Assembly: GCA_036489885.1 (NCBI GenBank)
Contig: DASXEW010000002.1
Coordinates: forward strand, 1-32,110
DNA: 32,110 bases
Direction: 5' to 3'
Source of the DNA: Candidatus Baltobacteraceae bacterium
GTDB taxonomy: Bacteria; Vulcanimicrobiota; Vulcanimicrobiia; Vulcanimicrobiales; Vulcanimicrobiaceae
In this document: positions 15,759 to 23,472 of the stretch, piece by piece
How the letters are laid out: each line of letters opens with the position of its first letter
Numbering within the stretch: the stretch's first letter is position 1
Notes under the pieces: model-generated
The model's input: only the letters and a program-made list of their open reading frames with translations
The model's database searches: none
Told to the model about the DNA's origin: nothing
Translations under genes and position numbers: made by a program

Positions 15759-16541
15759 TTAGTGCCCCGAACCGCCGCTACCCGCGCTGGCACCGGTTCC
15801 AGCAGACCCGGTCGATCCCGTACCGCTCGCTGCACCGCTCGTCGTCGAACCACCCGTCGTCGCGCTACCGTTTGTGGCGCTACCGTTTGTGGCGCTGCCG
15901 TTCGTAGCACTACCGTTGGTCGATGCGCCGTTTGCGCCCGTGCCGGCATTGCTAGTTGTGCCGGCCGCATTGTTCGTCGTGGCGCCATTCGTTGTATTGG
16001 TCGTCGGCGCATTGTTCGTTGTGTTGGCGCCGCTTGTGTTGGCGCCGCTTGTGTTGGCGCCGCTCGTGTTCGTGCCGTTTGTCGTTGTCGTTGTCGTTGT
16101 CGTCGAAGCTGCTCCGCCGGAGCCGCCCGCCGCGGTATTTGTCGAATTGCTCGCGCCGCTACCGGTCGGGCCTTGTGCGCCCGAGGTGTCGCTTCCGCCG
16201 GCGTTTGTCGTCGCGCTGGTATTGCTCGTCGTAGCGCCGCTTCCGCCGCCGCCGGAATTATCGCTACCGGTTGTCGTCGTTGTGCTTCCGCCGGTATTCG
16301 TTGCGTTGCCGTTCGCCGCATACGGAAGCGCGGCGGAACCCGCATTCTCACCACTGCGCCACGCAACCATCATCAATAAAACGATGACGATCGCGACGCC
16401 CGCAACAAGCGCATAGAACTCACGTCCTGTCCATCGCGTGACGGGATTTTCGAGCTGCCCTTTTTTGGCATCCATCTGCGCGAGCCAGTTCTTGAAACGC
16501 GTGAGCGGTCCGGGGTTGGCGGGTCCAGTTGCAGTAGCCAT
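15759..16541 (-). CDS. Membrane-anchored Thr/Ser/Gly/Asn-rich repeat protein
   Basis: A 260-aa protein of unknown function. The basic N-terminal part (about 45 aa) precedes one hydrophobic helix (FYALVAGVAIVIVLLMMVAW). The remaining 190 residues are almost only Thr, Ser, Gly, Asn and Ala, with tandem five-residue repeats NTSGA and GSATN. This looks like an extended, probably exported or surface linker. It lies 39 nt after the acyl-CoA-dehydrogenase-like gene on the same strand. Thr/Ser-rich tails can be glycosylated, but nothing here proves it. Confidence 0.7.
   Translation of the reverse strand: MATATGPANPGPLTRFKNWLAQMDAKKGQLENPVTRWTGREFYALVAGVAIVIVLLMMVAWRSGENAGSAALPYAANGNATNTGGSTTTTTGSDNSGGGGSGATTSNTSATTNAGGSDTSGAQGPTGSGASNSTNTAAGGSGGAASTTTTTTTTNGTNTSGANTSGANTSGANTTNNAPTTNTTNGATTNNAAGTTSNAGTGANGASTNGSATNGSATNGSATNGSATTGGSTTSGAASGTGSTGSAGTGASAGSGGSGH
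15864..15925. repeat. 15-bp tandem repeat encoding GSATN units
   Basis: About four copies of a 15-bp unit (CTACCGTTTGTGGCG and variants on the plus strand) encode successive GSATN pentapeptides on the minus strand. Being a multiple of three, copy-number change would lengthen or shorten the tail without frameshift. Confidence 0.7.
16021..16070. repeat. 15-bp tandem repeat encoding NTSGA units
   Basis: Three near-identical copies of GTGTTGGCGCCGCTT plus a partial copy encode NTSGA pentapeptides on the minus strand. The copies are nearly perfect, suggesting recent duplication or slippage. Confidence 0.75.
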
Positions 16542-16580
16542 ATCCCTGCGAGTGTACCCGCACTCCCTTACTCCCTATTC

Positions 16581-17756
16581 CTATCCCAGGCTGTGATCGC
16601 CGTAACCATCCCGCGTCTGCGGCAGCCGCCGACCCAATATCCGTGAGGCGATCTGCGTCCGAAGTACCTGCGCCGTGCCGCCCGAAATCGTGAACATGCG
16701 TGCATCGCGAAGCATGCGTTCGAGCGGCCGGTCCCTTGAGTACCCGGCAGCCCCAAAGATCTGAAGTGCATCACTCGTTACGCGAAATGCGGTATCGGCC
16801 GCCAGTACTTTTGCGCGCGCCGTCTGAGCTACATCCGGAAATTCACTTTTGTCGCCATCGCGCGCGGCCTCGTGGATGAGAGCACGCGATGCAGCGAGCC
16901 CGATCGAAGCATCAGCCAACATCCACTGCAAGCCTTGAAATTCAGCGATCGGCCGGCCGAATTGTTTGCGTTCCTTCGCGTATGCTATTGCAAGCTCGTA
17001 TGCGCCCTGCGCGATACCGAGGGCGACCGCGGCTGCGCCCAATCGCTGTGCGTTGTACGCTTGCATCAAGCGTGCAAATCCGCGGCGAATTCCTTCGGGC
17101 GGGAGCAGCAGCATGTCTTCATGGACTTCGAGGTCTTCGAAGATTAGCTCGCGTTCCGGAATCCCGCGGACGCCCAGCGCCGGCTCGCGTTTTCCAAAAC
17201 GCATCCCCTTCGGCGCGCCTTCGCCTTCCGCTGCATCGGCACGAACCGTTATGAATCCACCGATGCCTTGATCGACGCCGTTTTCGAACACGCGCGCGAA
17301 AATCACGTGCAGGCGTGAGACTCCCCCGCCTGTTATCCAATGTTTGCGTCCATTGATAACGTACGCCGAACCGCGACGGTCTGCGCGCGTCGTCATTTCG
17401 GAAGCTGCACTGCCGGCTTCCGGTTCCGTGATGCAAATCGCCGGCTTATCCCCGGAAAGGACGAGCTCCGCTGCCAACTTCTTTTGGGCTTCGGTCCCGT
17501 AGCGCATGATCGCGCCAATTGCACCAACATTCGACTCAACCATGATGCGTCCGGTCGCACCGCACGCTTTTGCGAGCTCTTCGATCGCGGTAACGAGCTC
17601 GAGGTATGACGCGCCTCTTCCACCGTACGCAACCGGTATCGTCATCCCCATGAGGCCTGCATCGCGAAGCGCATGAACCGCATACCACGGATAGCGCTCG
17701 GTTCGATCCGTCTCGGCAGCGTGCACCGCTACCAATGCGACGACATCAGAAATCAA
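16581..17756 (-). CDS. Acyl-CoA dehydrogenase-fold enzyme, 3-sulfinopropanoyl-CoA desulfinase-like
   Basis: A 391-aa flavoprotein of the acyl-CoA dehydrogenase superfamily, seen in ICITEPEAGS, HWITGGGVSRLH, RKQFGRPIAEFQGLQW and LQIFGAAGYSRDRPLER. The usual C-terminal catalytic Glu (EGT) is Gly here (ISGGTAQ, residues 357-363), and the alternative Glu of the long-chain and isovaleryl types is Gln237 in YNAQRLG. This pattern, with Arg70 in ATGRI, matches my recollection of the Advenella desulfinase (AcdDPN7), which releases sulfite from 3-sulfinopropanoyl-CoA to give propanoyl-CoA. TRADRRGS, RTQIASRIL and LPQTRDGY also resemble it. The start is TTG, overlapping the VOC gene stop (TTGA). The N-terminus is about 14 aa shorter than I expect for the family. 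Confidence 0.75.
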   Translation of the reverse strand: MISDVVALVAVHAAETDRTERYPWYAVHALRDAGLMGMTIPVAYGGRGASYLELVTAIEELAKACGATGRIMVESNVGAIGAIMRYGTEAQKKLAAELVLSGDKPAICITEPEAGSAASEMTTRADRRGSAYVINGRKHWITGGGVSRLHVIFARVFENGVDQGIGGFITVRADAAEGEGAPKGMRFGKREPALGVRGIPERELIFEDLEVHEDMLLLPPEGIRRGFARLMQAYNAQRLGAAAVALGIAQGAYELAIAYAKERKQFGRPIAEFQGLQWMLADASIGLAASRALIHEAARDGDKSEFPDVAQTARAKVLAADTAFRVTSDALQIFGAAGYSRDRPLERMLRDARMFTISGGTAQVLRTQIASRILGRRLPQTRDGYGDHSLG

Positions 17757-18220
17757 GCTCCGAATGCGCCCTTCGCTTCGATCACGTCGCCGATGTCTTC
17801 GCGCACTGCGACGGCATCGTCGGGAGTGCGGCGATACGCGATCTCGAGCGGATTCCCGCTCGGGTCTTTGAAAAAGACCGCGTAATAGCGTTCATCCGAA
17901 TACGGGATCTCGGGGCCTTCGATCCCCTCACCGCCTGCGCGCTCGACGATCTTGGCAAGACGGTCGACGTCGGCCGCGGTTTCCGCGCTGAAGCAGATCC
18001 GGCTTTCGTTGGGCAGATGCAGCGGATCTTCGTGCAAGCCGAAAAAACGGCGTGAGCCGCCCTGACGGTGCGGCTCGTAATATTCGGCGCCACCCTCAAA
18101 CGACTTGATCTCGATCAAGCCGAGCTCGGGCATGAGGACGTCGTAGAAGCCGCGGGCGCTCGCGAGATCGCGAACCCGTGCATCGATGTGATCGTACCCG
18201 GCGAAGCCTTTCGAAGGCAT
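17753..18220 (-). CDS. VOC (glyoxalase/bleomycin-resistance) family protein
   Basis: A 155-aa vicinal-oxygen-chelate protein with two beta-alpha-beta-beta-beta modules. Likely metal ligands are His11 in YDHIDARV and Glu126 in DPSGNPLEIAYR; RFFGLHED and RYYAVFFKDP are typical surrounding strands. The substrate is unknown: family members include glyoxalases, dioxygenases, epimerases and resistance proteins. It starts 18 nt after rpsM, so it is co-transcribed with ribosomal genes, and it overlaps the desulfinase-like gene by 4 nt. The coupling suggests the pair act together. Confidence 0.8.
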   Translation of the reverse strand: MPSKGFAGYDHIDARVRDLASARGFYDVLMPELGLIEIKSFEGGAEYYEPHRQGGSRRFFGLHEDPLHLPNESRICFSAETAADVDRLAKIVERAGGEGIEGPEIPYSDERYYAVFFKDPSGNPLEIAYRRTPDDAVAVREDIGDVIEAKGAFGA

Positions 18221-18238
18221 CCGCTCGGGTTCGCCGCC

Positions 18239-18643
18239 CTACTTCTTGGGTCCGGTCGCTGCTCCGGCAGCTGCCTTCTTGCGGCCGCCGACGGTCTTCT
18301 TCGGACCTTTGCGCGTGCGTGCATTGGTCTTCGTGCGTTGTCCGCGAACCGGGAGTCCGCGGCGATGCCGCAGCCCGCGATAGCTTCCGATATCCGCCAG
18401 CCGTTTGATATTGGCGGACAAGTCGCGACGCAGGTCGCCTTCGACTTTGATGCCGAGCGCTTCGATTTCATCGCGCAGCTTACGCTCGTCGGCCTCGGTC
18501 AGGTCCTTCACGCGCGTGTCGGGATTGACCCCGGCGGCCTTGAGGATTCGTTTTGCTGTCGGCAATCCGATCCCATAGATATAGGTCAAGCCGATTTCGA
18601 CGCGCTTGTCGCGGGGCAGATCGACGCCTTCAATACGAGCCAT
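18239..18643 (-). CDS. rpsM: 30S ribosomal protein S13
   Basis: Head protein of the small subunit, 134 aa. Recognised by [32 protein letters not shown] and the C-terminal [18 protein letters not shown] with a basic tail. The tail is slightly longer than usual ([16 protein letters not shown]). The ATG overlaps the rpmJ stop as TAATG. The expected next gene, rpsK, is displaced by about 5.4 kb. Confidence 0.97.
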   Translation of the reverse strand: MARIEGVDLPRDKRVEIGLTYIYGIGLPTAKRILKAAGVNPDTRVKDLTEADERKLRDEIEALGIKVEGDLRRDLSANIKRLADIGSYRGLRHRRGLPVRGQRTKTNARTRKGPKKTVGGRKKAAAGAATGPKK

Positions 18644-18759
18644 TAGCCTTGCACCTGCTTATGCTTGGGGTTTGCCGTGCAAATCACGCGCACTTTGCCT
18701 TCGCGGCGAATGACCTTGCACTTCTCACAAATACGTTTAACGCTTGGTCTTACTTTCAT
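18643..18759 (-). CDS. rpmJ: 50S ribosomal protein L36, zinc form
   Basis: A 38-aa protein, [14 protein letters not shown] at the start, with zinc ligands Cys11, Cys14, Cys27 and His33. It is the C-plus form of L36. GGAG lies about 10 nt before the ATG. It overlaps the rpsM start by one base and follows infA after a 145-nt gap. Confidence 0.95.
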   Translation of the reverse strand: MKVRPSVKRICEKCKVIRREGKVRVICTANPKHKQVQG

Positions 18760-18904
18760 TATAAAGGTGCTCCGCTCCAAGCTCCGCACCCCCGAAAGCC
18801 AGGCCTCTTCATCGTTACGAAAAGGCTAGATGCCCCGAGGGGGGCCTGAAGATCTATAGTGCTGATTGCCAAGAAACGACAATCCCGCTTGGGTCTAAAG
18901 AGTT
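18760..18904 (-). other. infA-rpmJ intergenic region with GC hairpin
   Basis: This 145-nt gap is unusual in a cluster where most genes overlap. It holds a perfect GCCCC/GGGGC hairpin with a 4-nt loop (18832-18845), followed on the minus strand by AGCCTTTT. That could be a weak terminator or attenuator. A poor promoter-like pair (TTGTCG, 18 nt, TATAGA) lies upstream. No gene is seen. Confidence 0.35.
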
Positions 18905-19146
18905 TCATTTGTACCTATAGGTGATGCGGTCATGGGTCAGGTCATACGGGGAGAGTTCGACGAGGACGCGGTCGCCGGGGAGTATGCGGATGAAATTCAT
19001 ACGGATCTTACCGGAAACATGGGCTCCACGATCGTCCCCTCGACTTCGATCGCGTCTTCCTTCGGGGTCGCGGTCGCCGCCTCGCGCGCTTCGTTCCTCC
19101 GGCGCCGGTCCGGTCTGCCGCCACCACGCCGGTGACCGCGTGCCAT
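18905..19146 (-). pseudogene. infA: Translation initiation factor IF-1, internal deletion and frameshift
   Basis: The ATG at 19146 overlaps the map stop (TAATG) and opens a frame with an Arg-rich extension of about 28 residues, then the true IF-1 beginning [14 protein letters not shown]. After that the frame runs to a premature TGA. The IF-1 C-terminal half ([33 protein letters not shown]) is intact in another frame and ends at 18905. The middle segment, normally about 18 codons (around MFRVELENGHKVLAH), is missing, and the net loss is not a multiple of three. IF-1 is normally essential, so this is either a real pseudogene with a second copy elsewhere or an assembly error. Confidence 0.85.
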
Positions 19147-19949
19147 TACGCGGCAACCTCCTGCTCCGGGCGATACTTCTCGACGTCTTTGTGTTCGTAG
19201 ACGTCGCGAAGTGTCAGGATGCGCGGTCCACTCTCCGTTAGCGCAATCGTGTGCTCAAAATGCGCGGCAAGCTTTCCGTCTTCGGTCACGACGGTCCATT
19301 TGTCGTCCAGCGTACGCACCTGCCAGGTTCCTTGGGTGATCATCGGCTCAATTGCAAGAACGAGACCGCGCCGTAGCTCGATTCCCGTTCCGGATTTCCC
19401 GTAGTTCGGGACTTGCGGTTCCTCGTGCATCTTCGTGCCGATGCCGTGCCCGACGAGCTCGCGCACGACGCCGTAGCCATTCTGCTCGGCATGCCGTTGC
19501 ACGGCAGAACCGATATCGCCGAGCCGGTTACCAATCTGCATCTGTTCGATCGCGAGCATCAAGCATTCGCGCGTCACGTCCAAGAGACGCGCCGCTTCTT
19601 CCGAGACCGTTCCTATAGCCACGGTAACGGCGCTGTCGCTGACGTAACCCTCGAGCGTCGTTCCGATATCGATCGAAAGCAGATCGCCGTCTTTTAGTAC
19701 GTAGGTCCCCGGGATGCCGTGCACAACCTGGTCGTTCACGGACGTGCAGATCGAGGCCGGATACCCGTTGTAGCCTTTGAACGTCGGTATCCCGCCCATC
19801 GAGCAAATCGATTCTTCCGCAATGCGGTCAAGCTCATCCGTCGAGATGCCCGGTCCGGCAGCTTCAATGAGACGCGCAAGCGTTTTCGCGGTTATCTTAC
19901 CGCTCTTGCGCATCAACTCGATCTCACGTTCCGATTTAATCGTAATCAT
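19146..19949 (-). CDS. map: Methionine aminopeptidase, type I
   Basis: Removes the initiator methionine from nascent proteins. The 267-aa pita-bread enzyme shows all five metal ligands: Asp94 (SIDIGT), Asp105 (YVSDSAVT), His168 (GHGIG), Glu201 (AIEPM) and Glu232 (FEHTI). The substrate-binding His77 is in QVVHGIP. A Ser replaces the usual Gly before Asp105. The N-terminus begins [17 protein letters not shown], normal for the type. It overlaps adk (ATGA) and infA (TAATG). Confidence 0.96.
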   Translation of the reverse strand: MITIKSEREIELMRKSGKITAKTLARLIEAAGPGISTDELDRIAEESICSMGGIPTFKGYNGYPASICTSVNDQVVHGIPGTYVLKDGDLLSIDIGTTLEGYVSDSAVTVAIGTVSEEAARLLDVTRECLMLAIEQMQIGNRLGDIGSAVQRHAEQNGYGVVRELVGHGIGTKMHEEPQVPNYGKSGTGIELRRGLVLAIEPMITQGTWQVRTLDDKWTVVTEDGKLAAHFEHTIALTESGPRILTLRDVYEHKDVEKYRPEQEVAA

Positions 19950-20518
19950 TGCTTAACCGGAGGCGGTGCGGCAATTGCGTCGCTGATCAGTTTGGCTACA
20001 TCCTCGATGGATAAGCCTGCCGGGATATACCTGATCAACCCGGGCGGATAGTGCTTCTCGTAATAATCGAGAAGGGGTGCTGTCTGCTTGTGATAGACGG
20101 CCAAACGATTCGCAATAGTTTCGGGCAAGTCGTCATTACGACCGCGCTGGAGCATGCGCTCGGTTACAACAGCGTTGTCGACGTTTGTAAATATCACCAG
20201 CAGTGGATAACCCCGGCCGTGCCCCGTTAAAAGATTCGTTAAGGCATCAGCCTGCGCTTGTGTACGTGGGAAACCATCGAACAAGAGGTTGCCGCCCTTA
20301 CGGAGCTCTTGCTCGACAATCCCGATGACGACATTATCGGGGACAAGGTCGCCGCGACTAATGTACGCCTGAGCAGCCGCGCCGAGCTCCGTTCCCTCTG
20401 TAAGATGCTTTCGAAGAAGATCACCCGTCGATATCGATCGAAAATCTTGGCGTTCCTCGAGGATCTTAGCTTGCGTTCCCTTGCCGGCACCAGGAGGTCC
20501 CAAGAAAATCACGTCCAC
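19946..20518 (-). CDS. adk: Adenylate kinase, short form
   Basis: Interconverts ATP and AMP with two ADP. The 190-aa product has the P-loop GPPGAGKGTQ, ISTGDLLR (AMP site), LLFDGFPRTQAQ and RGRNDDLPETIANRL. The LID is reduced to a short loop, without the zinc-type insertion, as in actinobacterial and cyanobacterial enzymes. It lies between secY and map, the standard spc-operon position, after a 172-nt gap. Confidence 0.96.
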   Translation of the reverse strand: MDVIFLGPPGAGKGTQAKILEERQDFRSISTGDLLRKHLTEGTELGAAAQAYISRGDLVPDNVVIGIVEQELRKGGNLLFDGFPRTQAQADALTNLLTGHGRGYPLLVIFTNVDNAVVTERMLQRGRNDDLPETIANRLAVYHKQTAPLLDYYEKHYPPGLIRYIPAGLSIEDVAKLISDAIAAPPPVKQ

Positions 20519-20690
20519 GCGAAGTCGTCCGAGAAGGCGGCGATGCGATGACGTTTCCCGAGCGGGTGTCTGAACGAAGCGCGAAGCCCGGAAGGCGGGA
20601 GCGCGAGAGAAGCAAGTGAGCGTTTTGCTACGGAGGGGAAAACGCGAACGTCCCGCGAGGGGAACGCCGTCGTATCACCGCCTGAGCAGA
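20519..20690 (-). other. secY-adk intergenic region with inverted repeat
   Basis: No convincing frame is seen in these 172 nt. A perfect 7-bp inverted repeat, GCGTTTT/AAAACGC with a 12-nt loop, spans 20620-20645. It may be an attenuator or processing site. The gap stands out because neighbouring genes overlap. Confidence 0.35.
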
Positions 20691-21980
20691 TCATCGCTTT
20701 ATGAATCCGCGGTAGTCGCGCATTGCGAGACGCGCTTCGATCTGCGTCATCGTGTCGAGCGCAACGCCGACGACGATCAAGAGCGACGTGGAGCCGAGAT
20801 AAAACGTCGTCACACCGAGACCGCGCTGCATTGTCGAGGGCAAGATTGCCAACAGACCCAGATAAAATGCCGAGACGGTCGTGATCCGCAAGAGAATCCT
20901 GTTGATGTAGTCGACGGTCGGCTGACCCGGACGGATGCCCGGAATGAACGACCCGTTCTTCTTCAGATTGTCCGCGATGTCGCGCGTGTTGACGACGATC
21001 GCACTATAGAAGAACGTGAACATCACGACCAACACGAAATAGACGGCATTATAAAGAAACGAGTTCGGGCTGAACCAGGTGTTCAGGAAGCTCGAGACCG
21101 CGGCACCCGGCCCGGTTTGCGTCGTTCCAAGCCATGAGAGCGCCTGCTGCGGCAGCAGCAAGATCGAGATCGCGAAGATGATCGAGATGACCCCGGCGTT
21201 GTTCAGACGCAGCGGAATATAGGATGAACGGCCGGCGTACATCTTGCGACCCACGACGCGGCGCGCTTGCTGAACGGGAATTCGGCGTTGGCCTTGATAC
21301 ATGAACACGATTGAGACGATCGTAATTACCGCGATCGCGATATAGAGGCCGAGGCCAAACCAATTGAAGCCTTGCTTTTCGCCGACTTGAATCGTTTGAC
21401 TCAAGTACGTCGGGTAACGTAGAACGATACCGACGAAAATGATCAGCGAGACGCCGTTACCGATGCCTTTGTCGGTAATCTGCTCGCCGAGCCACATCAG
21501 GAACAGCGTCCCCGCGACGAGCGTGACGATCACAAACAGCGTAAATTGCAGGCTGGTATCGTAGAACACGCCAGAACGGCCCATCGCGATCGACATCGTC
21601 GTTCCTTGAACGATCGCAAGCACGATCGTCAACCAGCGCGTATAGCGGCTGATCTTCTTGCGGCCTTCCTCGCCACCGCGCTTGGCCATTTCTTCGAGCT
21701 GCGGAAGCACGACGGTCATCAGCTGCATGATGATCGACGCGTTGATGTACGGCGTGATCCCCATGGCGATGATCGAGAGCCGCTGCAATGCGCCGCCCGA
21801 GAGAAAGCCTAGGAAGTTGTAAAACGTCCCCTGCGAGAGCAGCTGTTGCCAGCGCGGGACGTTGACCCCCGGGATCTGAACGTGGATCGCGTAAACGAAG
21901 AGCCCGAACGCCAAGAAGACGAACCCGATTCTGTTCCGGATATCGGGAACCGTCCAAGCCGCGCGCAGATTGTCGAGCAA
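20691..21980 (-). CDS. secY: Preprotein translocase subunit SecY
   Basis: Channel-forming subunit of the Sec translocon, 429 aa with about ten membrane helices. Diagnostic segments are IPGVNVPRW, FSGG-like FLSGGALQRLSI, MGITPYINASIIMQL, the basic cytoplasmic loop GQRRIPVQQARR and the C-terminal GGTSLL-equivalent LGSTSLLIVVGV. The start is TTG at 21980 with AGGAG 5 nt upstream, giving MLDNLRAAWTVPDIRNR. It is followed by adk and map as in other spc operons. Confidence 0.97.
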   Translation of the reverse strand: MLDNLRAAWTVPDIRNRIGFVFLAFGLFVYAIHVQIPGVNVPRWQQLLSQGTFYNFLGFLSGGALQRLSIIAMGITPYINASIIMQLMTVVLPQLEEMAKRGGEEGRKKISRYTRWLTIVLAIVQGTTMSIAMGRSGVFYDTSLQFTLFVIVTLVAGTLFLMWLGEQITDKGIGNGVSLIIFVGIVLRYPTYLSQTIQVGEKQGFNWFGLGLYIAIAVITIVSIVFMYQGQRRIPVQQARRVVGRKMYAGRSSYIPLRLNNAGVISIIFAISILLLPQQALSWLGTTQTGPGAAVSSFLNTWFSPNSFLYNAVYFVLVVMFTFFYSAIVVNTRDIADNLKKNGSFIPGIRPGQPTVDYINRILLRITTVSAFYLGLLAILPSTMQRGLGVTTFYLGSTSLLIVVGVALDTMTQIEARLAMRDYRGFIKR

Positions 21981-21988
21981 CGAGGCTC

Positions 21989-22603
21989 CTATTCCTCGAA
22001 GCGCGCGCCCGCAGCGCTCAGCGCTTCGCGCGCGCTGCCTGAAAACTCCACGTCGCGGAACACGAGACCCTTCGGCAGCGTCTTGCCTTCACGCGTACCG
22101 CCGAGAATCTTGATCCCGTCGCGGACTTGCTTCACTTTGCCAGCCGATGCGAGTGTTTGCGGATTGATCTCGAGCGAAGCATCCCAATCCGCGAGCTCCC
22201 ACAAGTTGACGACCGCGACGTGCGTGCGAAAGTGTCCGATGTCGCGCGCCTTTTGCGAGACGCCGAGCTTCTGCGGCAAGCGGCGCGCAAACGGCGTCTG
22301 TCCGCCTTCGAATGCGGGACCCTTGCCGCCGCCTGAGCGAACGGTCTGTCCTTTGCCGCCTTCACCACCGGTTTTCACCATTCCGGAACCGTGACCGCGG
22401 CCGATGCGCACGCGTCCTGGCCGTGAGCCTTTATTGGGACGCACTTTCGAAAGCGTCATCAGGTTGGCACTAACTTCGAGATTAACGTCGGCGGCGACGC
22501 GTGCAGGCTTGGCAGCGGCGGCACGTTTCGGCGTTGCGGCTTTCGATGATCCAGCCTTTGCTCCAGTCTTCTTCGCCGAGGACGTTTTCTTCGCGGCCGG
22601 CAT
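21989..22603 (-). CDS. rplO: 50S ribosomal protein L15 with Lys/Ala-rich N-terminal extension
   Basis: Large-subunit protein L15. The core begins near residue 49 (MTLSKVRPNKGSRPGRVRIG) and shows GRGHGSG, GGKGPAFEGGQTPFARRLP. The first 48 residues are a histone-H1-like Lys/Ala-rich extension (SSAKKTGAKAGSSKAA). The long start at 22603 is preferred because it overlaps the rpsE stop as TAATG, the rule in this cluster. Total 204 aa against a usual 145-150. rpmD (L30), normally just upstream, is absent. Confidence 0.93.
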   Translation of the reverse strand: MPAAKKTSSAKKTGAKAGSSKAATPKRAAAAKPARVAADVNLEVSANLMTLSKVRPNKGSRPGRVRIGRGHGSGMVKTGGEGGKGQTVRSGGGKGPAFEGGQTPFARRLPQKLGVSQKARDIGHFRTHVAVVNLWELADWDASLEINPQTLASAGKVKQVRDGIKILGGTREGKTLPKGLVFRDVEFSGSAREALSAAGARFEE

Positions 22604-23109
22604 TAGGCTATGACCTCCGAGACATCTTTACCGCGCAAACGTGCAACGCGTTCCGCCGTCTTGAGCGAACGCAGGGCTTCGACTGTCGCGTAAACGACGT
22701 TGATCGGGTTGGGAGAGCCGAGCGACTTGGTGAGGATGTCGTGAATCCCGGCGAGCTCGAGCACCGCGCGCATCGCACCACCGGCAATAACGCCGGTTCC
22801 CGGCGCTGCCGGCTTGAGCAGTACGCGACCGGCACCGACTTGCATCGTGACCGCATGCGGAATCGTGCGTTCGACCATCGGAACGGCGATCAAGGCTTTC
22901 TTTGCGCCTTCGACACCCTTGCGAATAGCTTCGGGAACTTCGCCGGCTTTGCCGATTGCGAATCCGACACGGCCCTTGCGATCGCCGACGACGACCAGCG
23001 CGCTGAAGCTGAAGCGCTTACCGCCCTTGACGACTTTCGCAACGCGATTGACGCGAACGACCGTTTCTTCGAAGCCGCCGCTATCGCGCTCTCTACCTCT
23101 CGAATGCAT
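22603..23109 (-). CDS. rpsE: 30S ribosomal protein S5
   Basis: Small-subunit fidelity protein, 168 aa. Recognised by [39 protein letters not shown], and [20 protein letters not shown]. The ATG directly abuts the rplR TAA, and the stop overlaps rplO. Confidence 0.97.
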   Translation of the reverse strand: MHSRGRERDSGGFEETVVRVNRVAKVVKGGKRFSFSALVVVGDRKGRVGFAIGKAGEVPEAIRKGVEGAKKALIAVPMVERTIPHAVTMQVGAGRVLLKPAAPGTGVIAGGAMRAVLELAGIHDILTKSLGSPNPINVVYATVEALRSLKTAERVARLRGKDVSEVIA

Positions 23110-23472
23110 TTAGAACTCCAACCCTGCTTCGCGCGCAGCTTCCGCCAACGCAGCAACTCGACCGTGATACTGGCGGCCGCCGGTGTCGAACACGACGGAC
23201 GTAATTCCTTGACCCTTCGCCTTGGCGGCGATCTCGCTCCCGATCCGCTTCGCGGCTTCGAGATTCGTCTTCGATTTCAGATCGGAGGCGATGCTCTTTT
23301 CGCGTGTCGAGCTGGACGCGAGCGTGTGACCGTTCGCATCGTCGACGAGGACAGCGTAAATATGGTGCAGCGTGCGCTGAACTTGTAGTCGCGGACGCTG
23401 CGCCGTACCGGTCACCTTGCGGCGCAGACGGACGTGCCGCTTGCGCAGTGAATCGGCTCTTGAACCCGGCAT
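23110..23472 (-). CDS. rplR: 50S ribosomal protein L18
   Basis: 5S rRNA-binding protein of 120 aa. Recognised by [29 protein letters not shown], and the C-terminal [20 protein letters not shown]. The family usually has FDRGGxxYHGRV; here Thr replaces Arg. It overlaps the rplF stop as TAATG. Confidence 0.97.
   Translation of the reverse strand: MPGSRADSLRKRHVRLRRKVTGTAQRPRLQVQRTLHHIYAVLVDDANGHTLASSSTREKSIASDLKSKTNLEAAKRIGSEIAAKAKGQGITSVVFDTGGRQYHGRVAALAEAAREAGLEF

Noticed and set aside
15720-16416. Plus-strand and other-frame proteins over the repeat gene (Ala/Val/Pro-rich or Arg-rich)
   Set aside because: They are shadows of the tandem-repeat coding region; the minus-strand Thr/Ser/Gly frame has a plausible start, membrane helix and operon position.
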